In this document: positions 49,942-58,822 of the stretch, piece after piece
Layout of the letters: each line of letters opens with the position of its first letter
Position numbering within the stretch: position 1 is the first letter of the stretch
From: Enteractinococcus helveticum
GTDB lineage: Bacteria > Actinomycetota > Actinomycetes > Actinomycetales > Micrococcaceae
Assembly: GCF_001657475.1 (NCBI RefSeq)
Contig: NZ_LXEY01000016.1
Coordinates: 1-64,000 of the forward strand
Length of the DNA: 64,000 nt
Direction of reading: 5' to 3'
Made by a program: the position numbers and the translations under genes
The notes under the pieces: model-generated
Told to the model about the DNA's origin: nothing
What the model saw: only the letters and a program-made list of their open reading frames with translations
Database searches by the model: none

Positions 49942-52188
49942 ATGTCTACCGAAACGACCGAAACCCGCGAAGTTGAACTGGATATTTCCGGGATGTCCTG
50001 CGCGTCATGCGTCGGGCGGGTTGAACGTCAATTAGAAAAGCTCGACGGCGTTGAAGCGTCGGTCAATTTACCCCTCAACCAGGCATTTCTAAAAGTTCCG
50101 GCTGGTTTAGAGGATCGTATCCTCATCGATGCGGTCTCGAAGGCCGGCTACGATGCCACCATTCACGGTGACGAACCAGAACAAGCCGTTGAAACTACCG
50201 AAGACGAGCTCGAAGCACCCAAAGTCGACGACGCTCCCGGGGTCGCTGAGCTGAAACCGCGACTCATCGGCAGCGCCATTCTGACGATCCCGCTGTTTAT
50301 CATTTCGATGTTCAGTGTCTTCCAGTTTCCACACTGGGGCTGGGTCGCCATGGTGTTGTCGTTGCCAGTAACATTCTGGGGCGGCTGGCCATTTCACCGT
50401 GGGGCAGTCAAGGCCGCCCGGCACGGCGGCTCGACCATGGACACCCTGGTGTCGATCGGGGTGACAGCAGCATGGATCTACTCAACGGTTGAGCTCCTCC
50501 TCGATCCAACCATGACTCTGCATGCAGGCAGTCACGACCATTCGCTGTACTACGAAACCGCCGGCGTGGTCACCACCTTCCTGCTGCTTGGCCGCTATCT
50601 GGAGGCGCGCGCGAAAAACCGTGCGAGTGAAGCGCTCCGATCGTTGTTAAACCTGGCAGCCTCAAAAGCCACGGTGCTGCGAAACGGCCAGGAAGTCGTC
50701 GTCGATGCTTCCACACTGCAAGTGGGCGATGAATTCGTGGTTCGCCCGGGTGAGAAGATCGCAACCGACGGGTTCGTCGTTTCCGGACACTCAGCAATCG
50801 ACACCTCGTTAATCACTGGCGAATCAGTTCCAGTCGAGGTCTCCAAAAACGACACGGTCACCGGTGCCACCATCAACACGTCTGGACGGCTCGTGGTTCG
50901 TGCGACCCGCACGGGTTCCGACACCACGTTGGCCCAGATGGGCAAGCTCGTGATACGTGCTCAGTCCGAAAAGGCACCGATTGCTCGGCTGGCTGACCGC
51001 ATCTCAGCGGTATTCGTGCCAATCGTGTTGGTCATCGCGCTGGTAACGCTAATCGCCTGGCTGATTTTCGGTGATCCAGCCACCGCATTCCGTGCAGCAG
51101 TCACCGTGTTGATCATTGCGTGCCCCTGTGCACTTGGATTGGCTACGCCCATCGGCTTGCTGGCCGGTACGGGTCGGGCATCACAGATGGGTATTCTGAT
51201 CAGCGGACCACAGGTCCTGGAAGACTCTCGCGGCGTCAATACCGTTGTGTTAGACAAGACCGGCACCGTTACCAAAGGCGAAATGGCGGTCTCAGACGTC
51301 ATCGCGTTGGATGGTCACACCGCCGACGACGTTTTGGTTGCTGCAGCGGCCGTAGAACTCGGTTCAGAGCACCCTATCGCTGCGGCCATTGTCGAAGCCG
51401 GCAAACTCAAGAACGAATTACCTGAGGTCACCGAGTTTTCCTCAACCGCCGGTGGCGGCGTCGTCGGGACCATCTGGCTGGCAAACGGTCAGCAGCGAGT
51501 CGCAGCGGGGCGTTCCTCGTTCATTGTCGAACACACCGGTGCACTTACCGCCGCTGACGAACAAGCACTTGCCGATGCCGAAGCAGCCGGGGCAACCGCC
51601 GTCTGGGTTGCTATTGATGGGCAGCTGGCCGGAATCGTGTCGTTGCAAGATCAGATCAAAGACACCTCGGCGCAGGCGATCGCTGAGCTCAAGGACATGG
51701 GCATCACACCAATGTTACTCACCGGTGACAACGAATCGGTTGCGCGCCAGGTCGCCGCCGAAGTTGGCATTAACCCGGACCACGTTTTCGCTGGAGTACG
51801 GCCAGAAGACAAAGTTGACAAGGTCAAACAGCTGCAATCCGCTGGCAAGACCGTGGCAATGGCCGGTGACGGCGTCAACGATGCTCCAGCATTAGCCCAG
51901 GCCGACCTGGGCATTGCGATGGGCTCGGGAACCGATGTGGCTCGCGAAGCAGCCGATATTACCGTCATGGGTTCCTCGTTGACTCAGGTCTCCCAGTCCC
52001 TGCAGTTATCTCGCAAGACGCTGAGCATTATCCGGACCAACCTGTTCTGGGCGTTCGCCTACAACACGGCCGGGATTCCGATTGCGGCACTTGGACTACT
52101 GAACCCCATGTTCGCCGGCGCTGCCATGGCAGCATCCTCGGTGTTGGTTGTACTCAACTCCCTGCGGCTGACCCGCTTCGGACGCTGA
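49942..52188 (+). CDS. copA: Copper-exporting P1B-type ATPase CopA
   Basis: 748 residues. One N-terminal HMA domain (GMSCASCVGRVERQL near 15) leads to eight predicted membrane helices. The transport motif is CPCALGLATPIGL near 393, phosphorylation site DKTGTVTKG near 437, HP motif SEHPIAAAI near 475, and ATP hinge GDGVNDAPALAQADLGIAMG near 640. All catalytic residues are intact. It pumps Cu(I) out of the cytoplasm. It closes the csoR-copZ-copA operon and is followed by a strong terminator. A degraded relative lies 1.1 kb downstream (53310). Confidence 0.95.
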   Translation: MSTETTETREVELDISGMSCASCVGRVERQLEKLDGVEASVNLPLNQAFLKVPAGLEDRILIDAVSKAGYDATIHGDEPEQAVETTEDELEAPKVDDAPGVAELKPRLIGSAILTIPLFIISMFSVFQFPHWGWVAMVLSLPVTFWGGWPFHRGAVKAARHGGSTMDTLVSIGVTAAWIYSTVELLLDPTMTLHAGSHDHSLYYETAGVVTTFLLLGRYLEARAKNRASEALRSLLNLAASKATVLRNGQEVVVDASTLQVGDEFVVRPGEKIATDGFVVSGHSAIDTSLITGESVPVEVSKNDTVTGATINTSGRLVVRATRTGSDTTLAQMGKLVIRAQSEKAPIARLADRISAVFVPIVLVIALVTLIAWLIFGDPATAFRAAVTVLIIACPCALGLATPIGLLAGTGRASQMGILISGPQVLEDSRGVNTVVLDKTGTVTKGEMAVSDVIALDGHTADDVLVAAAAVELGSEHPIAAAIVEAGKLKNELPEVTEFSSTAGGGVVGTIWLANGQQRVAAGRSSFIVEHTGALTAADEQALADAEAAGATAVWVAIDGQLAGIVSLQDQIKDTSAQAIAELKDMGITPMLLTGDNESVARQVAAEVGINPDHVFAGVRPEDKVDKVKQLQSAGKTVAMAGDGVNDAPALAQADLGIAMGSGTDVAREAADITVMGSSLTQVSQSLQLSRKTLSIIRTNLFWAFAYNTAGIPIAALGLLNPMFAGAAMAASSVLVVLNSLRLTRFGR

Positions 52189-52216
52189 GGAGACCGCAAC
52201 CACATATCTACCCCGC

Positions 52217-52263
52217 ACGGCGGTGGTGAAACGGTCAACAACACGGGCCGTCACCACCGCCGT
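52217..52263. terminator. Bidirectional terminator after copA
   Basis: Perfect 13-base arms ACGGCGGTGGTGA/TCACCACCGCCGT (52217-52229, 52251-52263) with a short inner ACGG/CCGT pairing lie between copA and the convergent CDF gene. Confidence 0.85.
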
Positions 52264-52286
52264 TGCGTTGTCCAACGCTGGTGATC

Positions 52287-53201
52287 TTATGTATCGAACC
52301 GCAAGGATTCTTCATCACTGACCGACAGCGACAGGACCGCTTCTGCGACCTGCTCGTGCTGTTCGAGCGCATATTCGATACGGCGCAATCGAGTAGCGAC
52401 GTCGTCCTCAACGGCGTTTCCGACCAGGTCAACTTCAGCGACGAGGAACAACCGAGCCGGACCGACATATTCCAGATGGAGGTATGTCACGCGTTCGATC
52501 TCGGGTTGGCCCATGAGTCGTCGACCAACCTGATTCCGCAACGAGGCCGATGACGCCGCACCCACCAGAAAATGGCGGTTACGCTCAATAAGGACCAGTG
52601 CGACTATCCCAAGGAGCACCCCAATGGCGATCGAGCCCACAGCATCCCACACCGCGTTGCCAGTCAGCTGGTGCAACCCGATACTGCCGGCTGCTATGAC
52701 CAAACCGATCAGTGCCGCGAAGTCTTCGAAAACTACAGCACGCAATGTGGCATCTGAGCTGCCGAAGAGCATTCGCAACGGCGACACAGCGATTTGCTGA
52801 GCACGGCGTCGAATTTGGATCGTGGCTTGCGTAAAGGATATTCCTTCCAGCACGAACGCAATTCCAAGCACGGCATAGGCAACGCCGGGGGATTCCACCG
52901 GCGCGGGGTTGGCCAGTTCTTGAACCCCGTGCATGACCGAGACCGCCGCGCCGACTGTGAAAATACCGAACGCGGCGATCATCGACCATACGTATGCTTC
53001 ACGCCCGTAGCCCAGTGGATGGTGCTCGTCGCGTGGTTTTACCGAGCGTTTATCAGCGATGATGAGGAACACTTCGTTGCCAGCATCCGACCACGAATGT
53101 GCTGCTTCAGCAAGCATTGACGCCGAACCGGTCAACGCGGCCGCCACCGATTTTGCGATCGCCACCAGAACGTTGGCGAAAAAAGCAATCAGGACTGTCA
53201 T
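52287..53201 (-). CDS. Cation diffusion facilitator (CDF) family transporter
   Basis: 304 residues with six membrane segments in the first 200 and a cytoplasmic C-terminal ferredoxin-like domain (about 210-295). The metal site in TM2 is AAHSWSDAGNE (H-x-x-x-D) and TM5 has TGNAVWDAVGSIAIG. It exports zinc, iron or manganese by proton exchange; the metal cannot be told by eye. ATG 53201 (MTVLIAFFANVLVA) has AGAGG upstream; the frame extends to 53255. Placing beside the copper operon suggests a metal-resistance cluster. Confidence 0.88.
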   Translation of the reverse strand: MTVLIAFFANVLVAIAKSVAAALTGSASMLAEAAHSWSDAGNEVFLIIADKRSVKPRDEHHPLGYGREAYVWSMIAAFGIFTVGAAVSVMHGVQELANPAPVESPGVAYAVLGIAFVLEGISFTQATIQIRRRAQQIAVSPLRMLFGSSDATLRAVVFEDFAALIGLVIAAGSIGLHQLTGNAVWDAVGSIAIGVLLGIVALVLIERNRHFLVGAASSASLRNQVGRRLMGQPEIERVTYLHLEYVGPARLFLVAEVDLVGNAVEDDVATRLRRIEYALEQHEQVAEAVLSLSVSDEESLRFDT

Positions 53202-53309
53202 GCAGCAACCTCTACCATCACCATCTGTGTGATCTCCTACGACCCAACCTAGCAATGCGTAGGCCGGGCCGGAAGACCGCCACCAATGGATTCACAGTCA
53301 CCCGTGCCC

Positions 53310-53465
53310 TGGACTGTTGGAGTCCGGCACCCTTGTGTTCGACAAAATTGGCATCGTTATCAGAGACGAAACGACCGTTTTGGACTCACGAACCTTCCTG
53401 GTCACAAGCCTAACGATGCCCTGCTCGCGACAGCCGTCATGGAGCTGGGCATCGGACACTAGGCC
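53310..53465 (+). pseudogene. Relic of a second P-type ATPase gene
   Basis: Frame 1 reads GTLVFDKIGIVIRDETTVLDS, a mutated copy of the phosphorylation segment 'xxVVFDKTGTVTxGxxxVxD' in which DKTGT has become DKIGI. After a shift the neighbouring frame reads PGHKPNDALLATAVMELGIGH, like 'DGHTxDDVLxxAAAxELGSEH' of CopA, then a TAG. These two pieces are adjacent in the real enzyme and keep their order, so this is a decayed metal ATPase. The essential Thr of DKTGT is lost. It is different enough from copA at 49942 not to be a recent duplicate. Confidence 0.65.
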
Positions 53466-54142
53466 GACCGGGTCGCCATCGAATTTGGCCATCAAGCTAA
53501 CGCACTCTCCAGAGGCTAGCAACCTCAAGCTGACTGCTGGAGACAGTGGCTTGGAACCGTTGCTATGTCCGAGATATATCGCTGACACTGCAACAGCCGA
53601 AGTCATTCGAATCTGAACTGGGGTTAACGGCAACTTTGATGGCATCAGTTCGTTGAAGATCCAGGTTAAAAAGTTCCCGGTCCAAGGAGAAGACGGAGCG
53701 AATGGCAAGCTCGTATCTACAACACTGCGGGCATCTGGAGTGCAACGTTCACCCTCGCGGCAGTCTTTATAGATCCAGCCTTGACGGAATGCGTGAGGCG
53801 TGTCACACTAGCTCAACGTTTCTTCACGAAGCGCTACCGCCTCAGAGCTCCAGTTCTGACCCAGGCACATCGCAGTACTATCAGGGAGGGCACCGTGCTG
53901 AAACTTATAGCAACTATCCTGACGTTGGCTCCAATGCCAGCTCGCAAACAGATAGCCGCCCCGGACCTTAGCGGGTTCGCTACCTATAGCAACCTCGGGA
54001 CCATTACCTCCGACCCATGGGCTGGATGGACACTTCACGAGCATCCTCGTCTCGATCCATAAGCCTCGCGTTCTAACTTCATATTCTGCGTCCATGCGCA
54101 GAACCGTTCCGAACGGCTAGAACGTATCGCCTAAGGCAATGT
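53466..54142. other. Non-coding decayed DNA
   Basis: About 680 bases between the ATPase relic and the arginase-like gene. Frames are short and of low coding quality. One stretch at 53725-53790 (YNTAGIWSATFTLAAVF) distantly resembles the last helices of P-type ATPases, so the relic may extend this far. An 11-base inverted repeat at 54116-54126/54149-54159 overlaps the end of the next gene and may serve as its terminator. Confidence 0.45.
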
Positions 54143-55072
54143 TCACCACGTTCTAGCCCGTGCAGCGCTTGTCAGACGATCTACCAGCCGCGCTGCCACA
54201 GCTGCCGTCCGACCATCAACATCCAACGTCGGATTCAACTCCGCGATATCCGCATGCACCAACTTGCCGGATGCCGCGACGTGATCAATCACTGCAGAAA
54301 CCAAAGGCAACGGCACGCCATATGCTGCCGGTGCACTGACTCCCGGCGCCACGGCGGCGGGCAGCACATCGAGGTCAATCGTCAGATAGACAACATCGGC
54401 CTGCTCAAGCAGCAGTGCCACGGCCCGACCTGCCTCACCAGGGTAGATAATCCACCGGTCGTCTGTCATCCACCCGATGCCCGCCTGCCGTGCCCGGTTG
54501 AATAGATCGGCCGTATTCGATGCTTCAGCAACGCCCATCGTCGACACCAGGGTGTTTCGGTCCGCCTCAGCTTCCATAATTTGGGCAAAACTCGTACCCG
54601 ACGTCGCCTGGGCACCCGGGCGATTATCGAAATGCGCATCCAGGTTGATAATGCCTAATCGGGCATCCGGGTATGCCGCACGCACGCCCAGATACGAGGC
54701 CCACGTGATCTCATGACCGCCACCCAGCCCCACGGTCACGTGGTTTTGCGACAGCAGTTCCGCCAAGGCGTTACCGTATCGCTGTTGGGCGCCGTCTAAA
54801 TCATTTTCGACGACGTCGATATCGCCGGCGTCATACAGCCCAAGGTCATGGTGGACGGCGAATGAGCCCAGTGCTGCACGAATTGCCGCTGGCCCCTGGG
54901 CCGCGCCAACTCGACCCTGATTTCGGCGCACCCCTTCATCAGAAGCAAAACCCAAAAGCGCTACGCCTGGCTGCGTTGAGTCAACGGCTTGGATGCGGTT
55001 GTGCCAACGGGCGTGTTCTGGGCCCGGACCATCGTCGCGACCTGTCCATTTGGTCAAAGAAGAATCTGTCAT
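54143..55072 (-). CDS. hutG: Formimidoylglutamase/arginase-family ureohydrolase
   Basis: 309 residues of the ureohydrolase family. The binuclear Mn ligands are present: GGGHEIT near 128, NLDAHFDNR near 156 and TIDLDVLPAAVAPG near 235. The pattern LLGFASDEGVRRNQGRVGAAQGPAAIR near 40 is that of formimidoylglutamase (HutG) rather than agmatinase or arginase. It would cleave N-formimidoyl-glutamate to glutamate and formamide in histidine breakdown; no other hut gene is in the window. ATG 55072 follows CTGGAAG by 3 bases, and the frame extends to 55144 into the next gene's end. Confidence 0.85.
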   Translation of the reverse strand: MTDSSLTKWTGRDDGPGPEHARWHNRIQAVDSTQPGVALLGFASDEGVRRNQGRVGAAQGPAAIRAALGSFAVHHDLGLYDAGDIDVVENDLDGAQQRYGNALAELLSQNHVTVGLGGGHEITWASYLGVRAAYPDARLGIINLDAHFDNRPGAQATSGTSFAQIMEAEADRNTLVSTMGVAEASNTADLFNRARQAGIGWMTDDRWIIYPGEAGRAVALLLEQADVVYLTIDLDVLPAAVAPGVSAPAAYGVPLPLVSAVIDHVAASGKLVHADIAELNPTLDVDGRTAAVAARLVDRLTSAARARTW

Positions 55073-55119
55073 GTCTTCCAGCTTAGAGCTCGTCGAGGTA
55101 CGCCGCGAAACCCCCTGGC

Positions 55120-56355
55120 TTACGATTCGACGGTGGTAATGCATCCCGTATTGCCATCAACGGTGACCACTGATGCTGGCTTAAGGAGCTCAGTTGCTTG
55201 CGGCACCGCTAACACAGCAGGTATCCCGACTTCGCGAGCGACGATTGCTGCGTGGGAAAGTACACCACCGGTTTCCGTTACGACCGCGGCTGCTAGGGAA
55301 AACAACGGAGTCCACGCTGGATCAGTCATACGACATACGATCACATCACCGGCCTCAACAGTGGCGAAATCAGCGGGTCCGAGAATGAGTCGGACCGGCC
55401 CGGATGCGGCGCCTGGGCTTGCGGGCTCTCCGGTGATGGTGGGGCTCCCGTCGACAGTTTGTCGACGTGGCCACGAGAAATCTGGGAGTTCCGACGTTAT
55501 CGGTCGTGCTTGCAGAATCCATAGCGTGTCGCCGTCGAATGCCCATTCGATGTCTCTATGACCACCCAGCGTCGTTGATACTGCATGCCCCATAGCATCC
55601 AGGCGCAACACCTGGTGGTCGGTAAGACATGCTTTGGTCCGATCACCGGGCGCTACGGGTCGAGGATGCAGCATATGGCCCAGGCGATCTGTGCGCTGTG
55701 TCTGGTCCCCTCGCCGTCGATCAACAATCTGTGCTCCCGCAACTCGCCATGAGTCGGGGGTGAGTTGTCCTGCCACAATGCGTTCGCCAAGACCTAGGGA
55801 TGCTTCGATCACGCTCGTATCTCCGGTGAAGATAATCCCAGACACGTCGGCGTCGACGAACCGTTGAACCACAACAGCCATATCTAATGGGTGGTGGTGA
55901 CTGGCCTGACGCGTGCGGTATGCGGCGGCACGCTCGGACCACAATGAGGCCCAGCATTTCAGGATCGCCTGACATACCTGTTCTAGTCCGCGGACTGCCA
56001 GGAAGCTGTCGTGTTGGCCGGCCCCGGAGGCAAGGGTGCTGTCTTCCGTGCTCGAAGAGGAACGCACTGCAACGTAGTCTGTCGAGGCGCCTTGGGTAAG
56101 CTGTTCAAGCGCACTTGAGATGTCATCCACGACTTGAGTAGGAAGTTGGCAGTCCAAGATCCGTGCACGCACGTCTGCAAAATCGTTGGTCGATTCCAGG
56201 TTGAGGCCGTTGTCTTGGGCGACTGCTCGATAAACCTGGGTTGGCACCACAAACCCTTGCGGCACATTGAATCCAGCCTGCAGTAACTGCGCCAGGGGTG
56301 CGGCCTTGCCTCCTGCATTAGGACCAGTTGCGTCAATAAGGTCCAGCACGTTCAC
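55120..56355 (-). CDS. Short PEP/pyruvate-binding phosphotransferase (rifampin-phosphotransferase-like)
   Basis: About 411 residues from a GTG start at 56355 (AAAGGAAG upstream; ATG 56385 is possible). The N-terminal ATP-grasp domain has GGKAAPLAQLLQAGFNVPQG near 15 and VAVRSSSSTEDSTLASGAGQ near 95, and ends with IEWAFDGDTLWILQARPIT near 280. A C-terminal swivel domain has the phospho-His in TETGGVLSHAAIVARE near 370. Rifampin phosphotransferase has the same ends but with about 430 residues of drug-binding domain between them, which is absent here. It may phosphorylate another acceptor or be part of a two-protein system. It lies downstream of two HTH regulators. Confidence 0.8.
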   Translation of the reverse strand: MNVLDLIDATGPNAGGKAAPLAQLLQAGFNVPQGFVVPTQVYRAVAQDNGLNLESTNDFADVRARILDCQLPTQVVDDISSALEQLTQGASTDYVAVRSSSSTEDSTLASGAGQHDSFLAVRGLEQVCQAILKCWASLWSERAAAYRTRQASHHHPLDMAVVVQRFVDADVSGIIFTGDTSVIEASLGLGERIVAGQLTPDSWRVAGAQIVDRRRGDQTQRTDRLGHMLHPRPVAPGDRTKACLTDHQVLRLDAMGHAVSTTLGGHRDIEWAFDGDTLWILQARPITSELPDFSWPRRQTVDGSPTITGEPASPGAASGPVRLILGPADFATVEAGDVIVCRMTDPAWTPLFSLAAAVVTETGGVLSHAAIVAREVGIPAVLAVPQATELLKPASVVTVDGNTGCITTVES

Positions 56356-56422
56356 AGCTTCCTTTCTCCGACAAAGCCTGTCCATCGCAGCTCGGCGGGC
56401 AGGTACATCATGTCAGTTCAGA

Positions 56423-57055
56423 TCATGCCCCCGTGGTGCGTTCTCGGCCCAGGCTCGACAGTAAATCCTGGTGGAGTTCAGCCCACACGGTGTGACAAGA
56501 AAGCACCCCGACGCCTGCGACCCAGTGCATATCACCACTGCGAGCTTGTTCTAACGCATCTCGAAATTGTCGTGGGTAGCGGCTAAACCGCGGAAGCCAA
56601 TCAGTCACGGGGATCATGAGTTCCGCTAGGGCTTCAGCGAGGTCGGTCAGCTCTTGTAAGATTGCAGCGCTCGAGCTTTCTTGTTCAGTGGCAGATTGCA
56701 GTTGCCAAGCGGTGATTACTCGAACGAGACGAGCATTCACAGTGTTTTCGAAATCCTCCAGTGCGACCCGTAGGTCCGATGCTGCGCCGGATGCGATCAA
56801 TTCTTGATGCAGTAATTCGGTATCGCGCTCTTTGCCCTCTACTGTGAGGATCCAGCCACTCGTATCCCCGAATGCCATATGTTCAACCAGACCTTGGCCT
56901 TCGAGCACGCCAAGCTGGTCACCGACGACATTTGCTGGCAAGTCGGCCCGCTCGGCAACCGCTTGGATCGTCGCGAAGCCTGCCAAGCGCACCCCGTGGA
57001 GCACTAACAGTTCCTCGCTGGAGTGCCATAATGCATCGGAGCGTTCAGTCGTCAC
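56423..57055 (-). CDS. Winged-helix transcriptional regulator (MarR/ArsR-like)
   Basis: About 210 residues. A winged HTH lies near residues 12-80 (ATIQAVAERADLPANVVGDQLGVLEGQGLVEHM, GWILTVEGKERD), followed by an all-helical region without a named domain. GTG 57055 has GAGGA 7 bases upstream and is preferred over ATG 57079; either start overlaps the end of the preceding gene. The family is not firmly assigned. Location between a small HTH protein and the phosphotransferase suggests it controls or senses for the same operon. Confidence 0.7.
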   Translation of the reverse strand: MTTERSDALWHSSEELLVLHGVRLAGFATIQAVAERADLPANVVGDQLGVLEGQGLVEHMAFGDTSGWILTVEGKERDTELLHQELIASGAASDLRVALEDFENTVNARLVRVITAWQLQSATEQESSSAAILQELTDLAEALAELMIPVTDWLPRFSRYPRQFRDALEQARSGDMHWVAGVGVLSCHTVWAELHQDLLSSLGRERTTGA

Positions 57056-57461
57056 TGTGGGTTCCTCGATCCTCATCATGCTGTGCCCGTATTGATACCC
57101 GCTGAAATCGCTGTTGAGCTGCTTGCGGGGACTTCACGCCAAGCTGCTCGGCGATATCTGACCACGTGAGCCCCTCCGCTCGAGCGATCAGCATGAGTCC
57201 AGATTCAAGGCCATCCAGCTCCGCCTTGGCTGATTCAACCAGTCGAAGGGCTGCCCTAATTTCGTCATGAGAAGCTTCACCCACTGAAGAGTTTGCTCGC
57301 CACATTGCGAAACGGAGCAGACTCACGTCGTCTGGCGGAATACTTGACGACGCCTGCCATGGACTCCGTGGCAAATCTTCGGCGCCGGCATCGAGCAATC
57401 GACGCCGCGCCGAGCCTAACTCCTGGAACTCTTCGAACTCATGTGGGACAGCTGGGAGCAT
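57045..57461 (-). CDS. HTH DNA-binding protein, first gene of the phosphotransferase operon
   Basis: 138 residues. The N-terminal half is charged and helical; residues about 95-130 form an HTH resembling sigma region 4 or transposase-type (ARAEGLTWSDIAEQLGVKSPQAAQQRFQRV). Such proteins are frequent in actinobacterial small operons beside RPH-like enzymes. Upstream lies the perfect palindrome TCAACATAATGTTGA at 57493-57507, a likely operator. ATG 57461 is 31 bases from this palindrome, which suits autorepression. Confidence 0.75.
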   Translation of the reverse strand: MLPAVPHEFEEFQELGSARRRLLDAGAEDLPRSPWQASSSIPPDDVSLLRFAMWRANSSVGEASHDEIRAALRLVESAKAELDGLESGLMLIARAEGLTWSDIAEQLGVKSPQAAQQRFQRVSIRAQHDEDRGTHSDD

Positions 57462-57492
57462 GAAGCCATCCTAGAATTTCAATATTTTGTTG

Positions 57493-57507
57493 TCAACATA
57501 ATGTTGA
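57493..57507. promoter_or_regulatory. Palindrome TCAACATAATGTTGA upstream of the HTH operon
   Basis: A 15-base perfect palindrome just upstream of the HTH-HTH-phosphotransferase operon, within AT-rich DNA that would hold its promoter. Likely the binding site of one of the two HTH proteins. Position-based inference. Confidence 0.55.
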
Positions 57508-57554
57508 AAGGCAGATGCGTGGCATGACGTCGGGATACCTCTCTTGACTGCGGG

Positions 57555-58046
57555 TCACCCGTGAACTTCGCGGACGTCAGTTCCGTGCTCGGCAAATGCC
57601 TTAAAGTCGCGCATGTGCACCACCGACTGCTTACGGAAGGCACCGCGCATGAACACCGCAGCCATTCGCATCAGAACGCTGCTAAACCGATATTCATTCT
57701 CGCTATCCCAAAGCGTCGTCTCCGGACCGACCGCAAGCAAACGTTCTCGTGCGATACTCCACATACCAGGCACAACGAGTTCTCGTTCGTAGTACACCAC
57801 GCTGTCGGCCGGGATTCCTTCGAGGTTTTCTGGTTCACGCCGCGTGACGATCTCGGTGGCCTCGATAGTCTGCTGATCCATCTGCATGACAACACGCGAC
57901 TCGGTCCCGTACTGCCCGTGTTCCCCATTGAGTGGTTCGTGAACGACGACGCCGCGTAGCCACATTGGCAGATAGACCGGATCCGAGAGAAGATCCAATA
58001 CCTTTTCCCGTGGTAAAGCGATTTCGATCGATGCCGTGTATTTCAT
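57555..58046 (-). CDS. SRPBCC/DUF2505-like lipid-binding-fold protein
   Basis: 163 residues. The N-terminal strand-helix MKYTASIEIALPREKVLDLLSDPVYLPMWLRG is the typical START/SRPBCC opening, followed by a seven-stranded sheet and a long C-terminal helix (about 125-155). SRPBCC proteins bind hydrophobic ligands in a cavity; the ligand is unknown. Monocistronic, separated from the HTH operon by about 90 bases. Confidence 0.8.
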   Translation of the reverse strand: MKYTASIEIALPREKVLDLLSDPVYLPMWLRGVVVHEPLNGEHGQYGTESRVVMQMDQQTIEATEIVTRREPENLEGIPADSVVYYERELVVPGMWSIARERLLAVGPETTLWDSENEYRFSSVLMRMAAVFMRGAFRKQSVVHMRDFKAFAEHGTDVREVHG

Positions 58047-58149
58047 AAAGGAATGCTCCAGACTCGCTAGCTAAAGGGGTGAAACGCGCATCGACCACCA
58101 CGGACAGCGTTGGCTGACCATAGGGTAGTTCGTGTGCGCGTCAGGTGGG

Positions 58150-58719
58150 TTATCGATCGCTCTTGCCGGGTCCGGCTGTAAAATACCAGATGTAGAACGC
58201 CGTCCAACCGCCCACGAATATCAAGGACTTGGCCCTAGGGCTGTAGCCCCGTCGATCTGCCAGTTTGCCCAGCGCTGCGACACCACCGGTGACGGCGAGG
58301 AAGCGTCCCATTCTGGCAGGCACCGACAGCGCCATGAATTTGGTGAAGGACTCATTGCCGTGGGCCAAGGTGCGCGCGTAAATCTTATATGGCACACCGC
58401 GAGTTGGACCTAACACCAAGGCTGACCAGCCCTTCTCGTCGAGTTCGTGTTCGACGTCGGTAATCATCGACTGAGAAATGCCGGGGATCGCCGTCAAAAT
58501 TTTCTCAGTTTCTTCCGGTGACATGCGCTGCGTGACCAGGTAGTTCGTCGCACCCCCGGCCAATGCGCCGGCGAGCGCTGAGATCGTGGTGGCGAATCCA
58601 CGGCGTGGGTTGTGGAGTGCTAGCCAGCTGGTCCAGAGATCCGGCACGATGAAAAAGACGGTCGCCTCTGCCGTACCCCAGGCGGCGGCGACGCCGTGAT
58701 CCAAATATTTACGGAACAT
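58150..58719 (-). CDS. Small integral membrane protein (YqaA/DedA-like)
   Basis: About 189 residues with four hydrophobic segments. The pattern HGVAAAWGTAEATVFFIVPDLW at the N-terminus and GLxxGxxxK-like LVLGPTRGVPYKIYARTLAH near 110 recall the VTT/YqaA relatives of DedA, but the match is loose. ATG 58719 has GGGAG 10 bases upstream; ATG 58752 is the alternative. It is divergent from the phospholipid cassette at 58823, with which it may share a lipid-related role. This is inference. Confidence 0.65.
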   Translation of the reverse strand: MFRKYLDHGVAAAWGTAEATVFFIVPDLWTSWLALHNPRRGFATTISALAGALAGGATNYLVTQRMSPEETEKILTAIPGISQSMITDVEHELDEKGWSALVLGPTRGVPYKIYARTLAHGNESFTKFMALSVPARMGRFLAVTGGVAALGKLADRRGYSPRAKSLIFVGGWTAFYIWYFTAGPGKSDR

Positions 58720-58822
58720 CTGGCACCAACTCCCAGGTTGTGAGGTCATCAATATCTAGGTTTAGCCTAACCCACCGCCTACACTGGAGCAGTACTTCCA
58801 CCGCTGCAACTGACGAGGAACG

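Noticed and set aside
53317..53616. 99-codon ORF as a real gene
   Set aside because: It crosses frames of a P-type ATPase relic, has no ribosome site and its second half has no coding character.
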